64,000 bases of DNA from Aliidiomarina shirensis (GCF_003987345.1 NZ_PIPP01000002.1:671274-735273); one strand, 5' to 3'. Positions 48,098 to 57,112 are shown, counted from the stretch's first letter. A program made the numbers and translations. The notes: generated by a model from the sequence alone, not told the origin.

Positions 48098-51008
48098 TGA
48101 CTTCACTCGCGCGCTCTGCGGGTACGATAAACATATCCGTCAACACGCATCATTCGTAGTCGATACAATTGCTCGGCTATGCCCTCGAGCGCTTTCGTCG
48201 CAAACGTCACTCCCGCAAAACTTCTTTGAAAGGAATGCCCGCGCGCTATATGAGCAAGCAACCACCGAAGGAGAGCTTGAAGCGTTATGCGAGTGTTGGT
48301 TTTATGCCTACGAAACGCACGCGAAACAGCACCCAAAGTTGCTCCCACCCAAACGCTTTTTCCCGGTAAAGAGACAACTCCCGCTGATTTCAGAGCACAT
48401 GCCAAAACTTGAGCGACAAGAGCTGCTAGTCGATATGCTTCAAAACCAGCTACCGAAGGCGCACAAACTTGCATCTGAGATACGCTGGATGATGCTGGTA
48501 TTATCGCTCGCTCGGCACCTCGATATCCGACAAACTCAGCGATTAGAAGTGCTCATAGCGACGCCCATTGAGAGTTACATCATTCTGTCAGATGCGAAAC
48601 GTGCTGTCGTGCTTCTCGAAAAAGGTAACGCCGTCTATCTTGATGCGATTGGGCTGCTCTATCTACGCAAGCTCCAATCCGAGGCAAGTCATGCGCGTTA
48701 CGTTAAGCGCATAGCGTCTGTTTTTAACATGTGGGCTACCCATTGCTTTCAATCCACCCAAAACGCTCTTTTAACAAATATCACGTTAGCAGACACTCTT
48801 GATGCCCTAAGTTTTATCACTCGAGTCCCTGCCAATGAGTCAATAGGGCCCCTTCCGATACCGCTTAACGCCAGCAAATTGATATTTACCTTAAGTGGGA
48901 ATCACAACTTCGACTTCATTGAGGCTACAGGAAAACCCCAAAGTCGACGTCGCCGCTCCTTTGAAAAGCTGCAAACGCAGATTAAAGAAAAGTCCTCACA
49001 AAATTACACAAGTATTGCGTTCCAATCCTCGGTAATGCGTCATGACAAAGATGCAATGCAGCGCATTAGAAATGCCCTGACCGAATTCTCTAGTAACCAA
49101 ACTAACGCAAACCGAAATACGGTTCACTTTAAGGTATTAAGACAACAACTACTTCAGCAAATAAATGACTTTAATCATGATAAAAATAATATCAGCGCTG
49201 TGGCGCAACTCATCGCAACCTACTGCATCGATTTATTTTTGTATGGCTCAGTCTGGAAGCAAAACCTCGCCGTTAACACGATATTGACGTACCTTTCTAC
49301 GTTAACGACATTTGCATCTAGCGCCTGGGGTGATGAAGCTTTACTGCAATCCGCTCAATATGACGTAGAAGCTCAAATAGAGCTTACAGAGCTTGTTGCT
49401 GATGTCATTAGCGCGACTGATGCACCGGACAAACAAAGCACTGTTTTGAATTTTCTCCAGTATGTCAGTCAAACATCCGCTATCGTTTTATTCGACGAGG
49501 ATGAGCTTGAATACCAAGGTACGGGGCTTATAAATGTTCGTCCGCACTACATTGCGCCTCATGATTTTGATACGGCATGCCATCGCTTTCTCAATGACGT
49601 GAATTCAGCAGAAAGGCGTCAATGCATTCATTTTGTTCGCTTATGTTATGCGCTCGGATTTCGTGATAAAGAAGCAGCACAACTTGAAATCGACGATATC
49701 GATTTTTCGACGAACAGCGCGTACATAACAAAACATTTCAAGCGAAAAACAAAAACAGCGATCCGTCGCGTACCCCTTTGCTTTTTTCACCCTCAACACA
49801 TCAACACGCTTGAGGATTATATCGCCGACCGCGAATCGCATGGGCTTACAACGGTATTCGACGCACCGGTCATCGCATCAACACTTCCCTCGTTCATTCG
49901 CACCCTGCGAGAAGTGCTCGATGATGACACGCTCGTTCTGCATTCATTACGACATAGCGCAGCAAATAATTTGCTATTTCAACTGAGTATCGCCTGCTCT
50001 GCTCGTTTATCATCCCTGCAGGAACGCTACTCATTTTTACAGCACCCTATTTTTTCAGCCGCACAAATTCAAGACATAACCTCGGCATTAGATGCGTGCG
50101 GCAGATCCACAGGTGAGTTTTTCCCCGTTCTCGATACGCTTGCCAACCTTCTCGGCCATGTTAGCCCAACCGTCACTGCCGCAAGCTACCTTCATTTATC
50201 CGACGTGCTCATGTTTGAATTAGGCTCAGGGCGGCAAGCGACGTTTTCCGCTGAATCGCTATCACAACTGATGTCTTCAAATAATTACCGGTATTCTCTT
50301 AAAAAATTATATCAAAGCAGCGTTGGGGAATTGGACGAAATTGCACGTGAGGCATTGCTATTCAAAGCAGCGACGCACGGCTTAAAAGTAAAAACTCGAA
50401 TCGCACACAAAAAACATGGGGTATTGCCTGTTCCTAACTTGAACAGGATAGCGTTTAGTGACTACATCCGAGCACTTTATGACTATAAATATCGTCCACA
50501 TCGGGAGGGAGGAAACTCTTTGCTGAGGCCGCACTTTGATAAGGTATCACATGACCTAAACATCGACTTCACCACCTCAATACAGGCTCATGATTTTGCC
50601 GTTTGGCAGCGGCTTTATGAACGATTGTCCCATCTCGATTGGACGCGAATAAATCGCCATGCCTTAGAGGTACTTCATGATGCGTTGATAGCAGGGAAGA
50701 TTACCGATAAGCGAACCGCGAATCGTTATCTACGCGCCCTCTCTTTACTCGGTCTTCGTAGACAAAAAATCAATATCATTAGTCCAAAGCAGAACGACAC
50801 CCAAGTACATGACTGGGTAGAGCTCATCACCTCATCCGGCCATACCATAACGCTAGTAGAAAAAGGCTCCTCGCAAACGTTTATCCAGCTGCGGCCGCGT
50901 CATTTGCGTTGGAGACCATGGGATCATTTAAATGACCTCCTACCGATTGTCTTTCAATACATTAACCTTTGTGAAGAAGGTGGGGTGCATCATGAACATC
51001 GTGCTTAA
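48078..51008 (+). CDS. Giant tyrosine recombinase with complete catalytic set
   Basis: 976 residues from ATG 48078 (a second ATG follows at once). The catalytic domain lies at about 490-730: Arg529 (YALGFRDKEAAQLEIDDID), Lys in the KRKTKTAIRR hairpin, His622-x-x-Arg625-His626 (HSLRH), His694 (LLGHVS) and Tyr704 (ASYLHL). The insertion of about 70 residues between the HxxR box and the late His is unusual. More than 480 residues precede the catalytic domain and about 250 follow. A QLPLI string at residues 100-104 loosely resembles a clamp-binding motif. It overlaps the clamp-like gene by 17 nt. Catalytic competence is predicted, target unknown. Confidence 0.75.
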   Translation: MMQLGIDDFTRALCGYDKHIRQHASFVVDTIARLCPRALSSQTSLPQNFFERNARALYEQATTEGELEALCECWFYAYETHAKQHPKLLPPKRFFPVKRQLPLISEHMPKLERQELLVDMLQNQLPKAHKLASEIRWMMLVLSLARHLDIRQTQRLEVLIATPIESYIILSDAKRAVVLLEKGNAVYLDAIGLLYLRKLQSEASHARYVKRIASVFNMWATHCFQSTQNALLTNITLADTLDALSFITRVPANESIGPLPIPLNASKLIFTLSGNHNFDFIEATGKPQSRRRRSFEKLQTQIKEKSSQNYTSIAFQSSVMRHDKDAMQRIRNALTEFSSNQTNANRNTVHFKVLRQQLLQQINDFNHDKNNISAVAQLIATYCIDLFLYGSVWKQNLAVNTILTYLSTLTTFASSAWGDEALLQSAQYDVEAQIELTELVADVISATDAPDKQSTVLNFLQYVSQTSAIVLFDEDELEYQGTGLINVRPHYIAPHDFDTACHRFLNDVNSAERRQCIHFVRLCYALGFRDKEAAQLEIDDIDFSTNSAYITKHFKRKTKTAIRRVPLCFFHPQHINTLEDYIADRESHGLTTVFDAPVIASTLPSFIRTLREVLDDDTLVLHSLRHSAANNLLFQLSIACSARLSSLQERYSFLQHPIFSAAQIQDITSALDACGRSTGEFFPVLDTLANLLGHVSPTVTAASYLHLSDVLMFELGSGRQATFSAESLSQLMSSNNYRYSLKKLYQSSVGELDEIAREALLFKAATHGLKVKTRIAHKKHGVLPVPNLNRIAFSDYIRALYDYKYRPHREGGNSLLRPHFDKVSHDLNIDFTTSIQAHDFAVWQRLYERLSHLDWTRINRHALEVLHDALIAGKITDKRTANRYLRALSLLGLRRQKINIISPKQNDTQVHDWVELITSSGHTITLVEKGSSQTFIQLRPRHLRWRPWDHLNDLLPIVFQYINLCEEGGVHHEHRA

Positions 51009-52191
51009 AAACAAGAACATTGTCCAAAAACTTGAGCTTCTCATGAAGTGCGCTAGCAAGTTTTCAGAAAGCAAAACAGACATCGACCACAAAATCGCAC
51101 TTCACTTTAATTCGGTGGAAAAATCCGTTACGTGCTCTACTCATATTCTCGCCAAACCAGCTCAAGCTAAGTTTGCTGAGTTCGTCTATACACCCACTCG
51201 TGTATCTAAAAACTTTTCAATTGAGTTATCCGCGCTATCACTTTATATCGCCGCAAAGAAACTGTCTGATGCTGATTTTCTGGATATCGAAATCGATTTT
51301 AATAAGACCACGCTACACCTCTTTGGCGCAACTTCTATCGAACCGGATTTAGTCACGGAAGAACAATTGTTTCAGCGCATTAAAAGTAAAGCCAGATACA
51401 ACCAACGATTTACGTTACTCGACAATACGGCACCATACGATTTGGATTATGATTCAGTGATTGGGTATAGCCGAAAAATCAACAGGCAAGACGCGCTCGC
51501 GATGGGGGGTGCGATCAAAATCTTAAACGCACTGACTCTTGTTCGAACCGCTACTATTGCAGTCGAAGCAAACGCCATCTATGCAGCCTATTTTTATTCA
51601 GCGTTATCGAACGCAATTGATGATTCAAAAGCCCTTGCCGTATTTAACTATGAATCATTCAATGTTCTAAGCATTTTGGCTGGCCGGTTTACACAGCGAG
51701 ACGATGCTGAACCCGAACTCGTGATAAGCAATAAATGGGTATTATTACGCTTAGGGCATTTTGTCGTAAAACTACAAACCATGGACATGGGTCAAGCACC
51801 TCAAATGATGTCCCCTAAGCATTTGCAGTATGGCGCTGTCGCATTTTCTCCAAAGAGCGCGTTGCAGGCACTCGATGACGTTGATATTTGCGAAACGTCA
51901 AACGATAACAGACTCGTTATCATGCCCGTCAGTGATGATGAGCTTGGCATTGCGCTTTTAACCGAAAAAGCTACAAGCGCGGAAAGTGCGTTCAAAGTGA
52001 ACTGTGCTTTTTCAGCAATAAAGCAAAAGGTAGCCGTGCCGCATCAACTATTAGTGGAAGCTATTAACTTTTTAGCATTAGACGAAGTGGCCTTTATATT
52101 TGGCCTTGAGACCACATCGTCATCCGCCATCTGTATATCGAATGAAGCAAAAACGCGCTACGCGCTCGTAGTGCGATATAACCAGATTTAA
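50992..52191 (+). CDS. DnaN-like (beta sliding clamp-like) protein of the recombinase operon
   Basis: 399 residues from ATG 50992 (RBS GGTGGGG). The layout follows the three-domain beta clamp: domain 1 (about 1-115) with the helix-strand pattern FSIELSALSLYIAAKKL then LDIEIDFNKTTLHLFG; domain 2 (about 165-275), where FNVLSILAGRF, then LVISNKWVLLRLG and FVVKLQTMD parallels the clamp segment ending in the interdomain linker; domain 3 (about 290-399) ending HQLLVEAINFLALDEVAFIF and YALVVRYNQI, parallel to the DnaN ending (YVVMPMRL). Identity is low; the call rests on pattern, length and order. It is the last gene of the coupled operon. Confidence 0.6.
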   Translation: MNIVLKNKNIVQKLELLMKCASKFSESKTDIDHKIALHFNSVEKSVTCSTHILAKPAQAKFAEFVYTPTRVSKNFSIELSALSLYIAAKKLSDADFLDIEIDFNKTTLHLFGATSIEPDLVTEEQLFQRIKSKARYNQRFTLLDNTAPYDLDYDSVIGYSRKINRQDALAMGGAIKILNALTLVRTATIAVEANAIYAAYFYSALSNAIDDSKALAVFNYESFNVLSILAGRFTQRDDAEPELVISNKWVLLRLGHFVVKLQTMDMGQAPQMMSPKHLQYGAVAFSPKSALQALDDVDICETSNDNRLVIMPVSDDELGIALLTEKATSAESAFKVNCAFSAIKQKVAVPHQLLVEAINFLALDEVAFIFGLETTSSSAICISNEAKTRYALVVRYNQI

Positions 52192-52435
52192 TTACCGTTT
52201 ATGCAACGCATAATGAGAAAGGTTTACACTGAGAGCAAAAATAACGCTGCTGTGAGATGAGGAGTTGCACCCTTCAAATACTCATAATTTTTTGATCGTA
52301 TGATTGTTCCAGGGTGGCAAAGTAACTTCCACCGTTACATAATCATTATCATAATAGTCATGCTGAATTTGAAATAAAACTCAGTCTTCTAGAACGAAGA
52401 AAGATGCAAACTATTAAATGTTCAGTGAGGTCGAT
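52192..52435. promoter_or_regulatory. Region upstream of the HigA-like gene with a Fur-like sequence
   Basis: Contains GGTGG...CCACC inverted repeats around 52,312-52,332 and ATAATCATTATCATAATA (52339-52356), three adjacent NAT(A/T)AT-type hexamers resembling a Fur box. The match is suggestive only; AT-rich DNA gives such strings by chance. Confidence 0.25.
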
Positions 52436-52723
52436 ATGGAAGAGCGATTGGTTAGCAAGTTAGTTATGGCACATCCGGGTGAACTTTTTCGACGCCGATA
52501 CTTAGAGCGCCACAACATAAGTGTTCAAGATGCTGCAACAAAGCTCAACATTCACCGCGAAAATCTGATGCATTTTTTGAATGGCAATGCGCCCGTATCA
52601 AAAGAACTGGCATCGAAATTAGAGACGTTAACCCACGTATCGGCTAACTTTTGGATTTCGTGGCAGAACGATTATGATCGACAACAAACTGAGAAAACGC
52701 GACAACAAAATGTAGATGCTTAA
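52436..52723 (+). CDS. HigA-type antitoxin / Xre regulator, orphan
   Basis: 95 residues from ATG 52436 (GAGG 5 nt upstream). Typical HigA/VapI sequence: MAHPGELFRRRYLERHNISV, then DAATKLNIHRENLMHFLNG and VSANFWISWQNDYD. HigA binds DNA and neutralises the RNase HigB, which is normally adjacent; no HigB-like gene is seen on either side. It may be a free antitoxin or a plain regulator. Confidence 0.85.
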   Translation: MEERLVSKLVMAHPGELFRRRYLERHNISVQDAATKLNIHRENLMHFLNGNAPVSKELASKLETLTHVSANFWISWQNDYDRQQTEKTRQQNVDA

Positions 52724-52767
52724 CGAGTCGTGATTTAAAGCACACCTATTTATGGATAGACCTACCT

Positions 52768-53016
52768 ATGAAAAAAACCGCTGAAGTTGCCAAAGAAACG
52801 ACCGTGGATATTGTCTGCGATATATGCGGGAAAAGTGTGGTACCTGATGCGTATCGCGCACTCCAAAACAATCTAAGTGAGTTCCAAGACTTTGCCGTGC
52901 TTCATGCTTCTTTTGGATATGGCTCGAGTCGAGATGGCGAAAAAGTACATTTTGACTTATGCGAAGCCTGCTTTGAGACATTAGCTGAATATATTGAAAA
53001 ACTAAAGCGTGTTTAG
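52768..53016 (+). CDS. Small zinc-binding (two CxxC) protein
   Basis: 82 residues with CDICGK near residue 20 and CEACF near residue 70, a likely four-cysteine zinc site, around the conserved-looking core HASFGYGSSRDGEKVHFDLC. Similar small proteins are widespread in proteobacteria without an assigned function. It is 44 nt downstream of the HigA-like gene, same strand. Confidence 0.6.
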   Translation: MKKTAEVAKETTVDIVCDICGKSVVPDAYRALQNNLSEFQDFAVLHASFGYGSSRDGEKVHFDLCEACFETLAEYIEKLKRV

Positions 53017-53114
53017 CGTCTGAGATTAAAGCCTGCGGCATTGTGACAGCGCCTATTTTCTTGGCATAGTTACGCCCATATTAAGGTTTCACATTACGTT
53101 TTTGAGAGGGCCTC

Positions 53115-53819
53115 GTGTACCGTATCGTTTTTATTATCATCGCGACCAGCTTGCTTCTCGCCTCCGGTAGTACCTATGCCGATTATATAAAGCAAAGTAA
53201 TAGCGGTATCTGTCACGATCCGTATAGCGCTTATTATGAGCGAACAAAAAATTATACTCGATACGCGAGTCTAGAAGCGTGCATACAAAATGGCGGCCGG
53301 CTAACCGCTGGGCATAATGCTCAAACTGAAAGTCAGGATTCTGACAAGGATTATGATCGCAGTCGCTTCCGTCATTGGATTGATGACAATAGAAATTGTC
53401 TCAACACTCGTCATGAGTTACTCAAATCACAATCAACCGGACCAATAGTCAGAGACGAATCAGGATGTCGCGTCATTCATGGTCGCTGGAATGACCCATA
53501 CACCGGTGAAATATTTTTAGAAAGTCATCATGTCGACGTCGACCATCTCGTTCCACTTCAATGGGCATGGTTCAATGGCGCAAATACATGGAATGATGAC
53601 AAACGAGAACGCTTTGCTAATGATTCACGGAATCTTTTTATTGTGTCGGCGTCCGCCAACCGAAGCAAAGGGGCGAAAGGCCCTGATGAATGGCTTCCGC
53701 CAAATGAAGCGTTTCATTGCCAATATGTCACAAGATATCTTCGCATCCTTATTTTGTACGATTTCGCTGAAGAAATTCGACAAACGATAAGAAGCATTCA
53801 AAATAATATCTGCCAGTAA
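53115..53819 (+). CDS. Secreted HNH-family (DUF1524-type) nuclease
   Basis: 234 residues. Signal peptide at about 1-22 (FIIIATSLLLASGSTYA). The catalytic core is VDVDHLVPLQWAWFNGA, followed by RFANDSRNLFIVSASANRSKG and PDEWLPP, the pattern of exported HNH/DUF1524 nucleases. Cysteines at about 33, 55, 95, 111 could form disulfides. It would act on DNA outside the cytoplasm (nutrient scavenging, barrier to incoming DNA, or an antibacterial role). RBS GAGAGG precedes the GTG/ATG region. Confidence 0.8.
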   Translation: MYRIVFIIIATSLLLASGSTYADYIKQSNSGICHDPYSAYYERTKNYTRYASLEACIQNGGRLTAGHNAQTESQDSDKDYDRSRFRHWIDDNRNCLNTRHELLKSQSTGPIVRDESGCRVIHGRWNDPYTGEIFLESHHVDVDHLVPLQWAWFNGANTWNDDKRERFANDSRNLFIVSASANRSKGAKGPDEWLPPNEAFHCQYVTRYLRILILYDFAEEIRQTIRSIQNNICQ

Positions 53820-53935
53820 AAAACTATCCCACATTGATGAACTATCTGGGCTTCAATGTATGTTCAGCTTTATCAGTGACGAACATCCAGACCTCAGGGG
53901 TTACCAACTAGAAACAAAGCGGGTGACAATGCGCT

Positions 53936-54334
53936 ATGTCTAAAGACAAAAGCTTAGCAACTTACATACAAAGTGTTGAACAACAGGTTATGTCTATTGA
54001 GCAACAGCTGCAATTATTGCGTCAACACCTAAGACAGCTTCGCGTCGAGATTTCGAAAGAAGATAGGTTGCGACACCATGTGACTGACAATAGAGCCGTG
54101 GTACACGAACCGCAAAATAATCTGGGCTCGCAATCGAAAATGCCGGAAAAGCAAATTCTGAGGCTCAAAGAAGTTTGTCATATCACAGGCTTATCACGAT
54201 CAACGATTTATAAAATGATGAACGCCGATGAGTTTCCCAAAAGTATTCAGATTTCGGGGCGAAACATTGCGTGGGCAAAGTCGGAGGTCGATGCTTGGAT
54301 TGAGCGAGTACTTGGGCAGGGTGAACGCGGATAG
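53936..54334 (+). CDS. AlpA-family regulator with N-terminal coiled coil
   Basis: 132 residues. The N-terminal 45 residues form a coiled coil (SVEQQVMSIEQQLQLLRQHL), and the C-terminus is an AlpA-type HTH (LRLKEVCHITGLSRSTIYKM, followed by PKSIQISGRNIAWAKSEVDAWIE). AlpA proteins act as excisionase or integrase regulators of mobile elements. No integrase is adjacent; the nearest recombinase genes end 1.7 kb upstream. Confidence 0.8.
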   Translation: MSKDKSLATYIQSVEQQVMSIEQQLQLLRQHLRQLRVEISKEDRLRHHVTDNRAVVHEPQNNLGSQSKMPEKQILRLKEVCHITGLSRSTIYKMMNADEFPKSIQISGRNIAWAKSEVDAWIERVLGQGERG

Positions 54335-54456
54335 CACCCCCTGCTTTTATGGCATTTGCGAATATTTCAGAGAACTTAAAATCGTAGTTATATTTGATGA
54401 CTTATCAAGATTGAAGTGAGAAAGTTTAAGGCTAACAGTAATGTAGGAAAATCGAT

Positions 54457-54732
54457 ATGAATCGAGAGTTATTTAAGGACATTTTTAACCTTGGCTACAT
54501 TCAAGACCACTGCCAGCTATGGAGCAACGGCGAAACAGTGATTGGGCGGAGGATACCTAAGGATATTAACTTTTCAGCAGTCCAAGATTTTCTGGCCGCT
54601 CATCCAGATGCGGATTTAATGCTCGAGGAAGCGCAGAGTCACTTTGATGATAACGAACCTTTGAGTCCTACCGCTACTGATCTTATTTTTACCTATTTAG
54701 ATGATGTACAAAAGGCTATCGGACAACACTAA
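54457..54732 (+). CDS. Hypothetical protein (91 residues)
   Basis: Acidic 91-residue protein with no recognised motif, starting MNRELFKDIFNLGYI. It is followed after 65 nt by a GNAT gene on the same strand. Similar lone small genes are typical for this cassette-like stretch. Confidence 0.5.
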   Translation: MNRELFKDIFNLGYIQDHCQLWSNGETVIGRRIPKDINFSAVQDFLAAHPDADLMLEEAQSHFDDNEPLSPTATDLIFTYLDDVQKAIGQH

Positions 54733-54797
54733 ATACTGTAATCTATACTCTCAACCACTTGCAGAGCATCTTTTATCGAACACAGAGGGTTGTCACG

Positions 54798-55250
54798 ATG
54801 AATGTAAACGGAATAAAGCTTCAATTCCAACCCGTAACACTAGCAAAAGATACCAAAACGATAGAACAAGTTGGTCAACTTTTTATGACCCATCCCGCGA
54901 CCAACAGATTTGAAATCAGTGACCTAAAGAGCAAATTAAATGCTAAATACTTCTATGTCATTACGGGTGATAATAACGCGTTAATTGCCGCCGCTTCGGC
55001 ATGTGTCGATGAGTCTAACAGTGCTGTGTTTAAGATTTTGAACTTCATCGTTTCAGCCCGATATCGAGGGCTTGGAATTGGAGCGTGGTTTTTAGCGAAG
55101 ATTGAATCTGAAGCTAGAAAAGTCTTAGCATCACTACCATCAAACACTTCAAATCTCAAAATTGGCGGGATTCCGGGCGGCGACTCCGCTTTCTTTTATA
55201 TTCGTCAAGGATATGAATCTCAAGATTTTTTGCTCATCAAAAAATTGTAA
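54798..55250 (+). CDS. GNAT-family N-acetyltransferase
   Basis: 150 residues from ATG 54798 (RBS GAGGG). The acetyl-CoA-binding motif A is visible as ILNFIVSARYRGLGIGAWFL, followed by the typical helix and the C-terminal FFYIRQGYES. Substrate unknown. GNAT toxins normally come with a DUF1778 antitoxin; none is adjacent, so a toxin role is not supported. Confidence 0.8.
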   Translation: MNVNGIKLQFQPVTLAKDTKTIEQVGQLFMTHPATNRFEISDLKSKLNAKYFYVITGDNNALIAAASACVDESNSAVFKILNFIVSARYRGLGIGAWFLAKIESEARKVLASLPSNTSNLKIGGIPGGDSAFFYIRQGYESQDFLLIKKL

Positions 55251-55890
55251 TTAACTAAACAGGGCGTTACGGAGCGCTCGAAAAATCAAGCCTTACCAAC
55301 AGCGGTTCCACGCTGTGATCTCTACCCTGAAGTGACACCTCAATGAAGAATATCGACAGATGCCTGGCCTTGTCACTTATAACCAAAGTATGCGGCCCCA
55401 TAAAAAACGATAACCTTAATTGTTTGACCAATAATCTCCCCGAGGTTGTCCAGCGCATCGCCAATCTTCTGCAAATTTGACCGGTTGTGGCGCCACGACA
55501 CATCCATACGCGTCCAGCTGCATTAGGATTTCTAAGCTGTAGTAGTAAGGAGAGATTGGCCATCAGTTTATAGGTGACTTAGAGTGTTTTTAGCTACCTC
55601 GGGGTCATCTCAATGAGATGCTAATATAGTTATATAAACTTTTTATCATAGTAAGGTGCCGGTAAATTTCAGGCCTTACCACTGAGCAAAAACACTGTGA
55701 TGCGGCCTGTGGCCTTTAAGTTATCCGATTAAAGTACCTTAACGCCGAAGGTGACTAAGTTCGTCTTGGGCGTCGAACCTGACTAATCGCTCATTCTTGG
55801 ATTGATCATTAAAGTCCACATCACGCTCGTTGCAGCCGTGAGCTAGTGCTACCTGAATACTCAGTGCCAAAAGCGGAAATAATAATTAGT
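55251..55890. other. Gene-poor stretch with CCTTACC-type repeats and a small leftward ORF
   Basis: No clear gene apart from a candidate 44-residue ORF at 55373-55507. Strings of the type GRCCTTACCA occur at about 55,288 and 55,671; the latter faces GTAAGG at 55,651 as an inverted repeat. The same string appears at 40,231 and in a hairpin at 57,245-57,282, suggesting a dispersed small repeat. Confidence 0.4.
55373..55507 (-). CDS. Candidate 44-residue membrane peptide
   Basis: Begins MDVSWRHNRSNLQKIG and ends with a hydrophobic helix (TIKVIVFYGAAYFGYK). The amphipathic-then-hydrophobic layout looks protein-like, but there is no good RBS and no conservation data. It could equally be a fragment of an older gene. 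Confidence 0.2.
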   Translation of the reverse strand: MDVSWRHNRSNLQKIGDALDNLGEIIGQTIKVIVFYGAAYFGYK

Positions 55891-55897
55891 CACAACG

Positions 55898-56056
55898 AGG
55901 TATGCGCTTTTCTATGAGATTAGGGCAAGTCCCGTGTTCAAATCTTTGTTTTATGGGAGTTATGCACTTTTTGCCACAGGCAAATTTAAATCTGCACTTG
56001 AAGAGCATGACTTTACCGGCATGACGTTTGATGAGAATTTAGCTGGCGTATTCTAA
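55898..56056 (+). pseudogene. C-terminal remnant of a protein gene without a start
   Basis: An open frame without a start codon encodes about 52 protein-like residues with YGSYALFATGKFKSALEEHD and FTGMTFDENLAGVF before the stop at 56054. The ending resembles DUF1629-type immunity-like proteins (...ltGv.F). A stop codon lies directly upstream of the frame, so this is probably a decayed gene. Confidence 0.35.
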
Positions 56057-56157
56057 ATTCAAAGTGTATTGCCATGAGAACCTGTCGTTTGGCGGATTTA
56101 CTGCTATTCTGCTGGTATCTATTAAATACGTTACTGGCGGCATGATGGAGCGACTTT

Positions 56158-56394
56158 ATGGTTACAACAGAACTTGTTAAAGGCAGCGATGGCAATCATA
56201 TCTTAATTATTCCTGAGGAATTTAAGGCTGAATTCAGTGGAGTAGATAAGGTTGATATATGTCGCGAGGGAGGATGTCTGATTATCACGCCGATTCGCAA
56301 AAGCTGGTCATCTCTTGCTGATGCTGAACGAGCTGATGAGAATTTTCTAAATTCACGACCGGACGTCATCACCCCGAATAGAGATTCAGAATAA
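56158..56394 (+). CDS. AbrB/VapB-type antitoxin-like protein, orphan
   Basis: 78 residues. The N-terminal 45 residues fit a swapped-hairpin AbrB fold (ILIIPEEFKAEFSGVDKVDI, then GGCLIITPI). The C-terminal tail could bind a toxin, but no VapC-like PIN gene lies next to it; the following gene encodes an SRAP protein 22 nt away. Confidence 0.6.
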   Translation: MVTTELVKGSDGNHILIIPEEFKAEFSGVDKVDICREGGCLIITPIRKSWSSLADAERADENFLNSRPDVITPNRDSE

Positions 56395-56416
56395 CGGGCT
56401 ATAACGGAATTGATTT

Positions 56417-57112
56417 ATGTGCGGCAGACTGAATGTTATCGACAACCCAGACGTAATAGAGCTATGTGAGGGACTGCAAATAAGCTTGTTTGCCAATCAG
56501 CCCATATTCAGTCGGTTTATCCGAGCCACTCAGCCTGTCAGTATCGTTCGTGAGAAACAAGGCGTGCGCCGGATGGATACCGCAATCTGGTGGTTACTAC
56601 TCGATAAATCGGATACTGGCTTTAAACCCTCAAAGTACACCTCGTTCAACACCCGTTACGACAAACTTAATGTAAAAAACTCAGCGGGTTATCAGCCCTT
56701 TCGGCATAGCCGCTGCGTAATACCGGTTAAAGGATTTGGCGAAACAGAATATGTTAACGGCAAACCTATTCATTACCACGATATGGTAGCCAAACAGGGA
56801 GGTTTATTCATGGGAGGTTTATGTCGTGAGTGGTTTAATTCAGAAACGGGTGAGAGCGCTTTATCCTGCTCAGTGATCACCTTACCACCTCATCCCAAAC
56901 TGAAAGACATTCACTCTAAATCGATGCCATTGATATTGCCGCCACAACCTGAACTCCTAAATAGCTGGCTGGATGAGAGTATTACCAATCCTTTGATGTT
57001 TGATGAACTGTTAAAGCCCAGATTACCCGTGAATATAATTGCTTGGCAAATTGATAAACCCAGTACACATAAATTAGTAGCCCCAAAATTTGAAATATCG
57101 GCTGATATCTAA
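56417..57112 (+). CDS. SRAP (YedK/HMCES-type) abasic-site processing protein
   Basis: 231 residues. The catalytic Cys2 directly after the start (MCGRLN) is the hallmark of the SRAP family; other family positions are visible: N in FNTRYDKL, the RCVIPVKGF(G)E motif with its Glu, and the late His in ITLPPHPKLKDIHSKSMPLIL. SRAP proteins form a thiazolidine crosslink with abasic sites in single-stranded DNA. Phage- and island-borne copies are common. Genomic context gives no specific partner. Confidence 0.85.
   Translation: MCGRLNVIDNPDVIELCEGLQISLFANQPIFSRFIRATQPVSIVREKQGVRRMDTAIWWLLLDKSDTGFKPSKYTSFNTRYDKLNVKNSAGYQPFRHSRCVIPVKGFGETEYVNGKPIHYHDMVAKQGGLFMGGLCREWFNSETGESALSCSVITLPPHPKLKDIHSKSMPLILPPQPELLNSWLDESITNPLMFDELLKPRLPVNIIAWQIDKPSTHKLVAPKFEISADI

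Noticed and set aside
42003..52191. Gamma-mobile-trio (GmtY-GmtX-GmtZ) or RIT element
   Set aside because: As I recall, GMT has a small gene between two recombinase genes and RIT has three catalytic recombinases; here two large recombinase genes are adjacent, one lacks the catalytic Tyr, and a clamp-like gene follows. Needs a profile search to be certain.
54798..55250. GNAT toxin of a toxin-antitoxin pair
   Set aside because: No ribbon-helix-helix antitoxin gene is adjacent; kept as a plain acetyltransferase.
55267..55563. 98-codon leftward frame
   Set aside because: Composition unlike a protein; the overlapping 44-codon frame is more protein-like, and both remain weak.
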